Shown here piece by piece: positions 43,002-52,674 of a DNA stretch of 64,000 nt (positions are counted from its first letter, which is position 1; each line of letters starts with the position of its first letter). Source of the stretch: JAEULH01 sp963746275 (lineage in GTDB: Bacteria > Pseudomonadota > Alphaproteobacteria > Rhodospirillales > Defluviicoccaceae). The notes below the pieces were generated by a model that was given only the letters and a program-made list of their open reading frames with translations, was not told where the DNA came from and ran no database searches. The position numbers were made by a program, and so were the translations under genes. The DNA is taken from NCBI GenBank assembly GCA_963746275.1, contig CAVVAX010000026.1, positions 94,339-158,338 of the forward strand, written 5' to 3'.

Positions 43002-44084
43002 GCGAGCGGCGGCAGCGGTTCATCCAGGTCGCCGAGCTCCGTCTTGATGGCGCTCCATTCGCGCACCAGGGTGTAGCCCAGCGCCAGCAGGATCGGCCCA
43101 AGGAAGACGCCGAGGAAGCCGAACGCCAGCGCTCCGCCGAGGACGCCGAGGAACACCAGCAGCAGGGGCATGGCGCTGCCGCGGCTAATGAAGTAGGGCT
43201 TGAGGAAGTTGTCGATGCCGCTGACGACGAAGAAGCCCCAGATGCCCATGAACAAGCCCCAGCCATACTCGCCGGTATAGAAGAGCCAGTGCCGTGGCGG
43301 GCAGCCAGACCACCGGCGCCCCAGGCGGCACGATCGAGACGAAGAAGGTGACGAAGCCCAGCAGCAGCCAGTTGGGAATGCCGGCGACCCACAGCCCAAT
43401 GGCGGCGAGCGTGGCCTGGGCGAGCGACGTCCCGATCACCCCGTAGACGACGCCTTTCGTGGTGTTCTCGGCGACGGTCATCAGCCGCTGCGCCCGGTCG
43501 CCGGCGAGCCGCTCGACGAACGCGGCCATTCGTTTCGAGGCGACGACGCCGTCGCGATAGAAGAAGAACGCAGCGAAGACGCTGAGGGTGAGTTCGATCA
43601 GGCCGCCGCCGACCCGCCCGGCGATGCCGAGCGCCCACTGGCTGACCGGCCGGATGAAGCCGCGGATGGTCTCCGCGATCCTCGCGCTGTCCACCTCGCG
43701 CCATTGCTCGAGGAGCTGCGGGCCGACTAAGGGAACGTCGCCAAGCCACGAGGGCGGTTCCGGCGGGCCTTCGGCAGCGAGAGCCTGCATCTGGTCGAAC
43801 AGGCGGGTGGCGTTCTCGGCGAGCCCGGTGCCGACCGCCAGCATCGGGATGATGAGCGCCACCGCCAGGATCGCGGTCATGAGCCCCGCCGCCAGGTTGG
43901 TGCGGCCGCCGACCATGTCCTCGATCCGCATGAACAGCGGCCAGGTCACGAAGACTAAGATCAGGGCCCAGACCAGCGCGGTGAGGAACGGCCTGAGAAC
44001 GATGAAGCAGCCCAGCGCGACGATCGCCAAGGCCGCAAGGCCGGCGATGGCCTCGACCCTGCGGCCCAAAGCGGTCGATGCCAA
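42968..44084 (-). CDS. AI-2E/PerM-family membrane transporter (frameshifted, TTG start)
   Basis: This is a polytopic membrane protein of about 371 residues. Visible features are the paired N-terminal helices (IAGLAALAIVALGCFIVL, then WALILVFVTWPLFMRIED), a central region with VGPQLLEQWREVD, and FVSIVPPGAPVVWLPA. After a one-base shift near 43287 it continues TGEYGWGLFMGIWGFFVV and FGFLGVFLGPILLALGYTLV. This is the AI-2E-family exporter fold, with diverse substrates. No ATG is in frame; a TTG at 44084 preceded by AAGCGGAG is the best start. It follows the SYLF gene by 29 bases and may be co-transcribed with it. Confidence 0.82.
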
Positions 44085-44113
44085 AGCCGGCGCTCCGCTT
44101 GTCCCGCCCAGTG

Positions 44114-44680
44114 CTATTGGGCGGTCGGCTCCATCTTGATGTACTGGTCGGCGCCGATAGCGAGGCTGCCCATCAGCCCGCGGGCGTCGTTGACGAAGAC
44201 GATGACCGGGTGGTTGAAGTCTGCCGCCGAGATGTTGCCGCCGAGACCGGTGTCGATGACCGCGAAGGAGGCATCGGCGGCAAACTCGAACTCTTTGCTC
44301 TGTTTGAAGGCGGCCAACGCCTCCGGGCTCATGAACATGAGGAACTGGTCGCGCTCCTGGTAGCCGAGCTGCAGGCCGATGGAGCCGGACCTGACCTTGT
44401 AGTAGTCGACGATCCTGCGGTTTTCCAGCAGCGCGCCTTCGCCGTAGCCGCCGCCGATGATGAGTCCGCCGCGGGCGTAGCCGGGAACGACGAGGATGCC
44501 GGCCGCGCGGTCGGCGAAGTCCCGCGCCTGCGGCTTTGCCTTGAACAGCTCCTCGAGCGCCGCCTTCACCCGGCCGTCGATCCGCGGGTTCGCCGCCTCG
44601 GCCGGACGCAACTGGGCGAGGCCGAGGGCCAGGATGGCCATGAATAGCCACATGAACCTGGAAAATGCAGAAACGCGCAT
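44114..44680 (-). CDS. SYLF/Ysc84-domain lipid-binding protein, copy 1
   Basis: The 188-residue protein has a signal peptide (start MRVSAFSRFMWLFMAILALG, cleavage near RPAEA) and a SYLF/DUF500 domain: AAGILVVPGYARGGLIIGGG, YGEGALLENRRIVDYYK, GSIGLQLGYQERDQFLMFM and FAVIDTG. The domain binds phosphoinositides in eukaryotes; bacterial members are exported with unknown roles. A paralogue lies at 45106-45657. Confidence 0.88.
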   Translation of the reverse strand: MRVSAFSRFMWLFMAILALGLAQLRPAEAANPRIDGRVKAALEELFKAKPQARDFADRAAGILVVPGYARGGLIIGGGYGEGALLENRRIVDYYKVRSGSIGLQLGYQERDQFLMFMSPEALAAFKQSKEFEFAADASFAVIDTGLGGNISAADFNHPVIVFVNDARGLMGSLAIGADQYIKMEPTAQ

Positions 44681-44732
44681 GTCGCTCCTCCTCATTGATT
44701 GGCGCCCCTCGGGCGCTCTTCTGTGTCCCACG

Positions 44733-45014
44733 TCAGGTGTCTTGCTTGCACTGCTCGATCGTCTCGGCCAGGCCGCTCCAGATTTGTCCGCTCAAAATCA
44801 GCATCGGCTTCTTGCGCAACGTGTAGGTGATCTGCCTGGCGTCGGGGTCATGGTCGTACTCGAGGACGACTTGGCCAATGGGCGTTGCCGTCGTCGCCGT
44901 CCCGCAGGTGTTGGCCTCCGGCGCGAACACGGTCCCAAAGCGGTCCCGGGCGACCGCCTTGACCCTCTCCCAGACCTCGGGAGAGACACCGTCGAATGTT
45001 TTCTTGTCCGCCAT
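44733..45014 (-). CDS. small protein of unknown function between two SYLF genes
   Basis: The 93-residue reading from MADKKTFDGVSPEVWERVKA is soluble, with a conserved-looking core (VVLEYDHDPDARQITYTLRK, then PMLILSGQIWSGL). No family is recognised. A start 18 codons upstream is possible. Its position between two paralogous exported proteins suggests a shared transcript. Confidence 0.6.
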   Translation of the reverse strand: MADKKTFDGVSPEVWERVKAVARDRFGTVFAPEANTCGTATTATPIGQVVLEYDHDPDARQITYTLRKKPMLILSGQIWSGLAETIEQCKQDT

Positions 45015-45105
45015 GCCGCCGAGACACTCCGTCACCGCCTCGTCGCGGGGCGGACCCTCCCCGTGCAATCGCTGCCCGCGCAGGTGATCCGCCCCGCCTC
45101 GCGCC

Positions 45106-45657
45106 TCAGCGCTGGATCTTGCTGATCTTCTGGCCCTCGAACGAGAGGTCGGCCATCAGCCCCTTCTCGCCGAAGATATAGCCGACCACGGGATCGGTCA
45201 GCGACTTTGTGTCGATCTTGCCGGCCATGCCGGTGTCGATGACGGTGACGCCGGCCGTGCCGCCGACCTCCCAGCCGTCACTCGCCTGAAACGTCTTCAG
45301 CGTCTCGTCGTTCATGAACATGATGATCTGCGAGCGTCGCTCGGCACCGAGCTGCAGCCCGATGGACGCGGCCGTCGTGCTGTAGAAGCCGACCGGCTTG
45401 CCCCCGATCACCAACGCGCCTTCGCCGTACTCGCCGCCGACCCCGATCGCCGCCTTGGTGACCTCGGGGAACACGAGCATGCCGCTGGCCTTGTTGCCGA
45501 ACTCCTTGCACGTGTCGACCGTCTGGTAGCAGGCCGCGATGGTCTTTTGCACGGCGGCGCGCAACTCCGCCCCTGTTTGTGCCGCCGATACCCCGGTAGT
45601 CGAAACCGCGAGGGCCACGGCGCCCCCTGCCAGAGCCGTCAAAATTTCGCGTTTCAT
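45106..45657 (-). CDS. SYLF/Ysc84-domain lipid-binding protein, copy 2
   Basis: The 183-residue protein starts MKREILTALAGGAVALAVST with a signal peptide ending near VSAAQ. The SYLF domain shows ASGMLVFPEVTKAAIGVGGE, YGEGALVIGGKPVGFY, ASIGLQLGAERRSQIIMFM and VTVIDTGMAGKID. It differs from copy 1 mainly in a cysteine pair near residues 43-49 (ACYQTVDTC), absent there, which could form a disulphide in the periplasm. Confidence 0.88.
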   Translation of the reverse strand: MKREILTALAGGAVALAVSTTGVSAAQTGAELRAAVQKTIAACYQTVDTCKEFGNKASGMLVFPEVTKAAIGVGGEYGEGALVIGGKPVGFYSTTAASIGLQLGAERRSQIIMFMNDETLKTFQASDGWEVGGTAGVTVIDTGMAGKIDTKSLTDPVVGYIFGEKGLMADLSFEGQKISKIQR

Positions 45658-45871
45658 CGGTTGTTCTCCCTAACCGTTTTTATCAAGCAAGCGCCGGACC
45701 GCCTCGCGCCAATCCGCTGGCCGCGTCCGGTACGGCGTAGCTGGCGCATACGGATCACTGACGAGCCGACGCCGTCGGCGGGAAGCTACCATGGCGGCCG
45801 CGGGCATCGGTTGCATTTTGTCCTCAACCTTCGAACTACGTGAGCGCTTCGGCTGTTCGCCGCCGCTGCTC

Positions 45872-47269
45872 TCAGTAGATGCCGGTCAGGTAGAAGAAGG
45901 CGATGATCACGCCGACGGCGAGCGTCTTGATGATCGTGATGGCGAAGATGTCCTTGTAGGACTGGCGATGGGTCAGCCCGGTGACCGCCAACAGGGTGAT
46001 GACGGCGCCGTTGTGGGGCAGGGTGTCCATGCCGCCGCTGGCCATCGAGGCGACGCGGTGGAGGACCTCGAGCGGGATCCCGGCCGCGTTGGCGTTGGCG
46101 ATGAACTGATCCGCCATGGCGGCCAGCGCGATGCTCATCCCGCCCGAGGCCGAGCCGGTGATGCCGGCCAGCACGGTGACGGTGACCGCCTCGTTGATGA
46201 GCGGGTTCGGGATCGCCTCCAGCGCCGCTCTCACCACCTCGAAGCCGGGCAGCGCGGCGACCACGCCGCCGAAGCCGTACTCGGAGGCGGTGTTGAGGGT
46301 GGCCAGCAGCGCGCCGGCGATGGCGAGCTTGGTGCCATCGGCGAAGCGGCCGCTGATGGTCTTGAACGATGATACGACGACGCTGAGGATGCCCACGATC
46401 AGCGCGCCGATGACCGCCCAGATGGCGGCGATCTTGGCGATGGCGATTGGCGTCGGCGGCTCGCTGCCGAGGGCGAACTGGAAGGTGTCGCCGTAGAGCG
46501 CCGGGATCAGGTCGGTGAACACCCGGTTGAGGACGAAGACCAGGATCAGCGGCAGGATCGCCAGCATGGCGTTGGGCAGCTTCTCCTCCTCGAACGGCTC
46601 GGGCTCGTTCTCCAGCTTCTGCCCGCTCGTGGCATAGCCCTCGCCCGCCGCGGCGGCGCGCCGGCGCATGAACTCGAGGTAGGTCATGCCGGTGATGAAG
46701 ATGAAGGTGGCGCCGACCACGCCGAGCCACGGCGCCGCCCAGGTGTTGGTCTGAAAAAACGTCGTCGGGATGATGTTTTGGATCTGTGGCGTTCCCGGAA
46801 GCGCATCCATGGTGAAGGTAAAGGCGCCGAGCGCGATGGTGCCGGGGATCAACCGCTTCGGGATGTCGACCTGACGAAACAGCTCGGCGGCGAAGGGGTA
46901 GACGGCGAAGACGACGACGAACAGCGACACACCGCCGTAGGTCATCACCGCGCAGACGAGCACGATCGACAGCATCGCCCGGGTCGGCCCGACGAGGCGC
47001 ACGATCGAGGACACGATCGCCTTCGAGAACCCCGAGAGTTCGATCACCTTGCCGAAGACGGCGCCGAGCATGAACACCGGGAAGTAGAGCTTAACGAAGT
47101 TGGCGAGCCGGTCCATGAACACGCTGGTATAGGCCGGGGCCACGAGGGTCGGGTCGGTCGCGACCACCGCCAGGAGCGCGCAGATCGGAGCGAACAGGAT
47201 GACGCTGTAGCCGCGGTAGGCCACCAGCATGAGGAGGCCGAGCGCGAGCAGGAGAATGACGACGCTCAT
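45872..47269 (-). CDS. GntP-family permease, second copy
   Basis: This 465-residue polytopic membrane protein has GntP-type repeats: YFPVFMLGAVFGKVIELSGF, VCAVMTYGGVSLFVVVFAVY, GTIALGAFTFTMDALPGTPQ and AGITGSASGGMSIALAAMAD. A charged cytoplasmic loop lies mid-protein (GQKLENEPEPFEEEKLP). The substrate is probably a hydroxy-acid such as gluconate or glycerate. It is clearly diverged from the copy at 27566. No kinase or dehydrogenase is directly adjacent. The frame is intact. Confidence 0.85.
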   Translation of the reverse strand: MSVVILLLALGLLMLVAYRGYSVILFAPICALLAVVATDPTLVAPAYTSVFMDRLANFVKLYFPVFMLGAVFGKVIELSGFSKAIVSSIVRLVGPTRAMLSIVLVCAVMTYGGVSLFVVVFAVYPFAAELFRQVDIPKRLIPGTIALGAFTFTMDALPGTPQIQNIIPTTFFQTNTWAAPWLGVVGATFIFITGMTYLEFMRRRAAAAGEGYATSGQKLENEPEPFEEEKLPNAMLAILPLILVFVLNRVFTDLIPALYGDTFQFALGSEPPTPIAIAKIAAIWAVIGALIVGILSVVVSSFKTISGRFADGTKLAIAGALLATLNTASEYGFGGVVAALPGFEVVRAALEAIPNPLINEAVTVTVLAGITGSASGGMSIALAAMADQFIANANAAGIPLEVLHRVASMASGGMDTLPHNGAVITLLAVTGLTHRQSYKDIFAITIIKTLAVGVIIAFFYLTGIY

Positions 47270-47352
47270 GGATGGGATGTCCCTTCTCTTGATGCTTCCG
47301 CGAGCTGGCGGGTGGGCGTGCCGGCGCCGAGACGGATGGCGCGCGCGGTGGC

Positions 47353-47821
47353 TCAGTAGCTGCTGGGATCGGGGGTCATGACCGTGATCATGTCGCGCCG
47401 GAGATCCTCAATGGTGTGGCGCTGATGGTCGATGATCTCGCGGACCAGGTCGCGCATCGAGACGATGCCGATCAGCCTGCCGTCCTCCATCACCGGCAGG
47501 TGGCGGAAGTCGCCGCTGGTCATGATCGCCATGCAGTCCTCGATGCTCTTCTCGACCGTGGCGAAAATGACCTCCGGCGTCATCAGCTCGCTGCACCGGC
47601 GTGTCCTTCGACAGCCGCCCTTTGAGGATGCCCTTGCGGGCGTAGTCGCGCTCGGTAAGCACGCCCACGACCTTGCCCGCCTCGAACACCATCACCGCGC
47701 CGATGTCGTGCTCGGCCATCATGGACAGCGCCTCGAAAACCGATGTCTCCGGTCCGACTGCGTGGATGGCTTGCGGCTTGTTCGCAAGCAGCTGTTTGAG
47801 CGTACGCATGGGTCTCGCCAT
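47353..47821 (-). CDS. CBS-domain pair protein (frameshifted)
   Basis: The protein of about 155 residues starts MARPMRTLKQLLANKPQAIH and holds two CBS motifs that normally bind adenine nucleotides: SVFEALSMMAEHDIGAVMVF with VVGVLTERDYARKGIL, then SIEDCMAIMTSGDFRHLPVM with LIGIVSMRDLVREII. One extra base near 47598 splits them; the repaired junction reads DTPVSELMTPEVIF. The length is one over a multiple of three. It closely resembles small stand-alone CBS regulators of Alphaproteobacteria. Confidence 0.85.
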
Positions 47822-47947
47822 GACGGTTCCTCCTCCTCGCCTTTTCTTCAGGCCCGGTCGTGTCGCCGGCCCGGCTTCAGGCGATAGCGCCGGTTGATGA
47901 CGGGCGTCGTTAGCATTCGGCATGGTGCGACGCGCCGGGCAGAAGGA

Positions 47948-48727
47948 TCAGCAGCCGGTGAAATTGGGCGTCCGTTTCTCGCGGAAGGCTTTGAGCCCCT
48001 CCTCGTAGTCGTTGCTGTCGTAGACGATCCGGCGCAGGCCCTGGATCCTTTCGAACAGCTCCGGCGTGATGGCGTGAGCGCTGGCCAGGAGCCGCAGCTC
48101 CTCCTTCATCACGGCGATGCTGAGCGGTGCGTTCCGCGTGATCTGCCGGGCCATGCCGTAGACGAAGGCCTCGATCTCGTCGGCAGGCCTGATGTAGTTG
48201 ATGATCCCCAGGTTGAGCGCTTGGCTGGCCGGTATTGGCTGCGCGGTGAACAGCATTTCCTTCGCGACCGGCAGCGGCACCGCGTTCAGCAGCGTCAGGA
48301 TGCCGCCGAGGTTGTAGGGCAGGCCCAGCTTCGCCGGGGTGATGGCGAACGTCGCCTCGGGGGCAGCGATTAGGATGTCGCACGCCATCGCCACCTCGCA
48401 GCCGCCACCCCACACCCCGCCCTCGATGAGGGCGATCACCGGCGCCGGGAAGTCCTGCAGGGCGCGAACCGCGACCCTGAGTGCGTCCGCCCAGCCGAGC
48501 GGGTCGCGGCCGCGGTTTGGAATCTCGCTTACATCGTGCCCAGCCGACCAGACCTTCGCCCCGGGCGGGGCGCGCAGGACGACCACGCGGACCTTCTGCT
48601 CGCGGAATGCCTCCAGCGCCGTCGTGATCTCGCCAATCAGCGCCTCGCTCAGCGCATTGCGCTTCTCGACGTGGGTCATGACGATCGTCGCGATCGAGTC
48701 CTCGCTTTCCGTTCGGATCAAGGACAT
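47948..48727 (-). CDS. scpB: methylmalonyl-CoA decarboxylase (crotonase family)
   Basis: The 259-residue protein matches the ScpB/YgfG branch of the crotonase fold rather than ordinary enoyl-CoA hydratases. Diagnostic stretches are VVLRAPPGAKVWSAGHDVSE, GGVWGGGCEVAMACD, ITPAKLGLPYNLGGI, FERIQGLRRIVYDS and the C-terminal REKRTPNFTGC. The branch decarboxylates methylmalonyl-CoA to propionyl-CoA. No mutase gene is nearby, so the metabolic route is not shown here. The frame is intact. Confidence 0.83.
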   Translation of the reverse strand: MSLIRTESEDSIATIVMTHVEKRNALSEALIGEITTALEAFREQKVRVVVLRAPPGAKVWSAGHDVSEIPNRGRDPLGWADALRVAVRALQDFPAPVIALIEGGVWGGGCEVAMACDILIAAPEATFAITPAKLGLPYNLGGILTLLNAVPLPVAKEMLFTAQPIPASQALNLGIINYIRPADEIEAFVYGMARQITRNAPLSIAVMKEELRLLASAHAITPELFERIQGLRRIVYDSNDYEEGLKAFREKRTPNFTGC

Positions 48728-48898
48728 GGTTTACCCCGCTGCTTGTTCTTGGCCAGAACTGCGGCCGATCCTCGATCGGCACAGTAAGCCCGCGCGCCGG
48801 CCGCAGCGGAAAAAAACTTCGCCAGGCGGCGGCTGACCGCAGAAGCCGTCTCCCTCTCACCATATCCAGAACCGGCCGGGATCAAGGGGAAGAGGGAC

Positions 48899-51643
48899 AT
48901 GCCGAAGATCAGTCGCGACCTCGACTTCATCATGACCTGCTTCGGCGAGGTTCTGCGCGAGCAGGGCGAGGAGGCAATCGCCGCGCGGCTGCCGTGGCTC
49001 GCCGCGGTGGATGTGCCGATCGACGGCGACTGCCCGGCGCGCCTGCCGCAGGCCTACTCGACGGCGTTCACCCTGCTCAACATGATCGAGGAGAACGCCT
49101 ACGCCCAGAACCACCGGCGGCTCGCGGCGGACGGGAGGCTCGGCGACCGGTCGGGATCCTGGGAGAACACCTTCCGCCGGCTGCTTGCCGCCGGCCATGA
49201 TCCGGCGGAGATCGCGGCGGCATTGCCAAGCGTGCGGATCGAGCCGGTGCTGACGGCCCATCCGACCCAGGCCAAGCGGCGGACGATCCTCGAGCACCAC
49301 CGCGAACTCTACCTGCTTCTCGTCCAGCGCGAGAACCAGATGTGGACGCCGGGCGAGCAGGCCGACATCCGCGAGCAGATCAAGGCGGTGCTGGAAAGGC
49401 TGTGGCGATCGGGCGAGATCCATTTGGAGCGCCCGGACGTGGCGAGCGAGGTCCGCAACGTCCTCCACTACCTGCGCAACGTCTTTCCCGCGGTGCTGCC
49501 GCTGCTGGTCCGGAGACTGCGCGAGGCCTGGCGTGACGGCGGTCTGGATCCCGCGCTTCTCGACCAGCGCTATCCGCTCTTGCCGCACCTGCAGTTCGGA
49601 AGCTGGGTCGGCGGCGACCGCGACGGCCACCCGTTCGTGACCGGCGAGATCACCGAGCAGACGCTGGCGCAGCTCCGCGCCCTGGCCCTGGAGCTGATCC
49701 GCGACCACCTGACCCGGCTCGGCGCCCACCTCAGCCTCTCCGACCGGCTGCAGGCCCCGAGCCCCGCGCTGGCCGCGCGGCTGGCCGCGCTTGCGGGCGA
49801 CGGCGGTTTCGACGGCAGCGCCGGTTCCCCGTCGCGCAATCCCGACGAGCCGTGGCGGCAGTTCGTCAACGCCATGCTTGCCGCCCTCCCGGGCACCGCC
49901 AACGTGTCATCGCGGCCGAACCGCCCGGCCTATCGGCGGGCCCGCGAGCTGCTCGACGACCTCGCCATCCTCCGCGCCGATCTCCATGACCTGGCCGCCG
50001 ATCGTCTCGCCCGCGCCGACGTCGACGCCGTCAGCGAACTCGTGCGCACCTTCGGCTTCCACGCCGCCAGGCTCGACATCCGCCAAAACTCCCGCTTCCA
50101 CGACCAGGCCATGAGCCAGCTCATGGCAGCGGCCGGCTTCGCCGAGACCGACTTCGCCAACTGGGACGAGTCCCGCAGGCTCGCCTTCCTCGACGCCGAG
50201 CTTGCGAGTCCCCGGCCGTTTGTGCGCGCGGACACGCCGATGGGTGCCGAAGCGCGGGCCGTCCTCGACGCCCATGGCGTCGCCGCGCGGCACATCGACG
50301 CCTGCGGCGCCGACGGGCTCGGCGCGCTCATCGTCAGCATGACCCGCTCGGCCTCTGATCTCCTCGCGGTCTACCTGCTGGCGCGCGAAGGCGGCCTTCT
50401 GGCTCGCGATGCCGACGGGGCCTGGTGCAGGCTGCCGGTCGTGCCGCTGTTCGAGACGATCGAGGATCTCCACCGGGCGCCGGCCATCCTGCGCGACTTC
50501 CTCGCCCATCCGCTCACCCGGCGGGGCTTGCACGAGCACGCCCGCGAGCGCGGCGACGGCGTGCCGCGCCAGCAGGTCATGATCGGCTACAGCGACTCCA
50601 ACAAGGATGGCGGCCTGCTTGCGAGCTTCTGGTCGCTCTACCGCGCCCAGCTCGAGCTCGCCCGGGTCGGCGCCGAGGCCGGGGTGCGCGTCCGCTTCTT
50701 CCACGGCCGCGGCGGCACCATCAGCCGCGGCGCGGGCCCCGCGCACCGCTTCCTCGACGCCCTGCCGCCGGGCTCGGTCGCCGGCGATCTGCGCCTGACC
50801 GAGCAGGGCGAGACCATCGCCCAGAAGTACGCGAACCGCATCACCGCCGCGCACAATCTGGAGCTGCTCGGGGCTGGCGCCGTCCGCCGCACCCTGCTCG
50901 ATGCCGGCGGCGAAACGGCCGGCGCCGACGGGCCGATGGTTCCGCTGATGGACCGGCTGGCCACCGCCAGCCGGCGCGCCTATCGGGCGCTGGTCGACGC
51001 CGAGGGCTTCGTCGAGTTCTTCTCGCAGGCGACGCCCATCGACGTCATCGAGCAGAGCCGCATCGGCTCGCGTCCGGCGCGGCGCAGCGGCGGGCGGACG
51101 CTGTCGGATCTCCGCGCGATCCCCTGGGTGTTCGCCTGGAGCCAGTCGCGCTTCTATCTCTCCGGCTGGTACGGCACGGGCAGCGCCCTCTCGGCGCTGC
51201 GGCAGGAGGACCCCGACGCGTTTGCCGCTCTGGCAGAAGCCATCTGCGGCCGGCACTGGCCGCCCCTGGTCTACGCCTTCGGCAATGCCTCGACCAGCAT
51301 CCTGACCGCCGACGCCGAGCTGATGCGCGCCTATGCCGGCCTCGTCGAGGACGAGCGACTGCGCGATCGCTTCCTGCAGCCCATTCTCGGCGAGTATGCC
51401 GCCACTCGTGCGGCGCTGGAGGAGCTGCAGTGCGGGGCGCTGGAAGCGCACCGGCCGACGTTGACCCGGTCGATCGAGCTTCGTTCGCCGGCGCTGCGCG
51501 TCCTCCACCACCAGCAGATCGGGCTGATCCGGCAGTGGCGCGAGGCGCAGCGGCAGGGCGACGAGGCGGCCGCCGAGGCGCTGCTGCCGCGCCTGCTGCT
51601 CTTGGTCAACGCCATCGCCAGCGGCCTCGGGACGACCGGGTGA
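48899..51643 (+). CDS. ppc: phosphoenolpyruvate carboxylase
   Basis: PEPC adds bicarbonate to phosphoenolpyruvate to give oxaloacetate, refilling the TCA cycle. The 914-residue protein is complete. Catalytic landmarks are VLTAHPTQAKRRTI (the active-site histidine; most PEPCs have HPTE, so the glutamine is unusual), GSWVGGDRDGHPFVT, VMIGYSDSNKDGG and the glycine-rich FFHGRGGTISRGAGP. It belongs to a divergent bacterial subgroup by these variants. Its stop is one base from the convergent shikimate-dehydrogenase-like gene. Confidence 0.93.
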   Translation: MPKISRDLDFIMTCFGEVLREQGEEAIAARLPWLAAVDVPIDGDCPARLPQAYSTAFTLLNMIEENAYAQNHRRLAADGRLGDRSGSWENTFRRLLAAGHDPAEIAAALPSVRIEPVLTAHPTQAKRRTILEHHRELYLLLVQRENQMWTPGEQADIREQIKAVLERLWRSGEIHLERPDVASEVRNVLHYLRNVFPAVLPLLVRRLREAWRDGGLDPALLDQRYPLLPHLQFGSWVGGDRDGHPFVTGEITEQTLAQLRALALELIRDHLTRLGAHLSLSDRLQAPSPALAARLAALAGDGGFDGSAGSPSRNPDEPWRQFVNAMLAALPGTANVSSRPNRPAYRRARELLDDLAILRADLHDLAADRLARADVDAVSELVRTFGFHAARLDIRQNSRFHDQAMSQLMAAAGFAETDFANWDESRRLAFLDAELASPRPFVRADTPMGAEARAVLDAHGVAARHIDACGADGLGALIVSMTRSASDLLAVYLLAREGGLLARDADGAWCRLPVVPLFETIEDLHRAPAILRDFLAHPLTRRGLHEHARERGDGVPRQQVMIGYSDSNKDGGLLASFWSLYRAQLELARVGAEAGVRVRFFHGRGGTISRGAGPAHRFLDALPPGSVAGDLRLTEQGETIAQKYANRITAAHNLELLGAGAVRRTLLDAGGETAGADGPMVPLMDRLATASRRAYRALVDAEGFVEFFSQATPIDVIEQSRIGSRPARRSGGRTLSDLRAIPWVFAWSQSRFYLSGWYGTGSALSALRQEDPDAFAALAEAICGRHWPPLVYAFGNASTSILTADAELMRAYAGLVEDERLRDRFLQPILGEYAATRAALEELQCGALEAHRPTLTRSIELRSPALRVLHHQQIGLIRQWREAQRQGDEAAAEALLPRLLLLVNAIASGLGTTG

Positions 51644-51644
51644 C

Positions 51645-52472
51645 TCAGCCGCCGCCGGCCACCGCTGCGGTAGCCGCTTCCAGTGCTTTCTCCATGACCG
51701 CGAGATCCGGCTCCCGGCCGGTGTAAAGCCTGAACTGGGCCGCCGCCTGGTGGAGCTGCATCCGCACCCCCGGAATGGTCCTGCAGCCGCGGGCGTTGGC
51801 TTCACGAAGAAGCCTCGTCTCGACCGGCCGCGGAACCGCATCGAAGATAACCGCCGGCGGGCGCAGGGCGGCTTGCGGGACCAGCATCGAGGCGGGATCG
51901 TCCAAGCCCACGGGCGTCACGTGGGCGATCAGGCCGAAGCCGTGGGCCTCGCCGAGCGCCTCGGGGGACCCGGCGTAGGCCGCGCCAAGCTGCCGGGCCA
52001 TGGCCTCTCCCGTCTCTGCTCCACGGTTGAAGATCGAAACGGAGGCGCCCTTGCGGATCAAGCCGTAGACGATCGCCCTGGCGCCGCCACCGGCGCCGAC
52101 CACGGCGGCGCGGGCGCCGGCCAGCGGTAGCGCCTCGGCGAAGGCGCGCACGGCGCCGATCCAGTCGACGTTGTGGCCGATGAGCCGGCCGGCCTCGTTG
52201 ACGACGGTGTTGACGGCGCCGATGGCCGTGGCGTCGTCCGCGAGCGCATCCAGATGCTCGATGACCCGGACCTTGTGCGGCATGGTCAGGCCGAGCCCGC
52301 GGATGCCTAAAGCCCGCATCGCCGTCATAGCGCCGGCCGTATCCTCGCTGCCGAAGGCGACGTAGACGTAGTTGAGCCCCAGCGCCCGGTAGGCCGCAGT
52401 GTGCATGGCGACGCCGAAGCTGCCGGGGCGCGCCGCGATCGAGCCGCACAGGACCGGGTTCGAGCTTGCCAT
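51645..52472 (-). CDS. shikimate dehydrogenase-like protein
   Basis: The 275-residue protein has the N-terminal substrate domain (LCGSIAARPGSFGVAMH, GLGLTMPHKVRVIEHLD with the catalytic lysine, IGAVNTVV, GHNVDWIG) and an NADP Rossmann domain (AAVVGAGGGARAIVYGL near residue 120). The GLSVTMPHK motif of AroE is kept as GLTMPHK. Divergence at the N-terminus (no SLSP substrate motif) suggests a paralogue, perhaps acting on quinate or another polyol acid, rather than the main AroE. Confidence 0.82.
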   Translation of the reverse strand: MASSNPVLCGSIAARPGSFGVAMHTAAYRALGLNYVYVAFGSEDTAGAMTAMRALGIRGLGLTMPHKVRVIEHLDALADDATAIGAVNTVVNEAGRLIGHNVDWIGAVRAFAEALPLAGARAAVVGAGGGARAIVYGLIRKGASVSIFNRGAETGEAMARQLGAAYAGSPEALGEAHGFGLIAHVTPVGLDDPASMLVPQAALRPPAVIFDAVPRPVETRLLREANARGCRTIPGVRMQLHQAAAQFRLYTGREPDLAVMEKALEAATAAVAGGG

Positions 52473-52674
52473 TTCCCGTTGCGCCCCCTTTGCCCGGCCA
52501 CTATTCAGCAAGGCTGCCGGGTCCGCAAGCACGACCCGGACGCCCCTGCAGAGGCCGCCGGGTCTGCGGCAACAGCCGGCATCGACGCGGCGGTCGTGCA
52601 GAGGCTGGCCGCCAGGACCGTCGTCGAGCAGGACGGCTGCGTCGCGACTGATCCTTGAGCGTGAGGAGGGAAGC

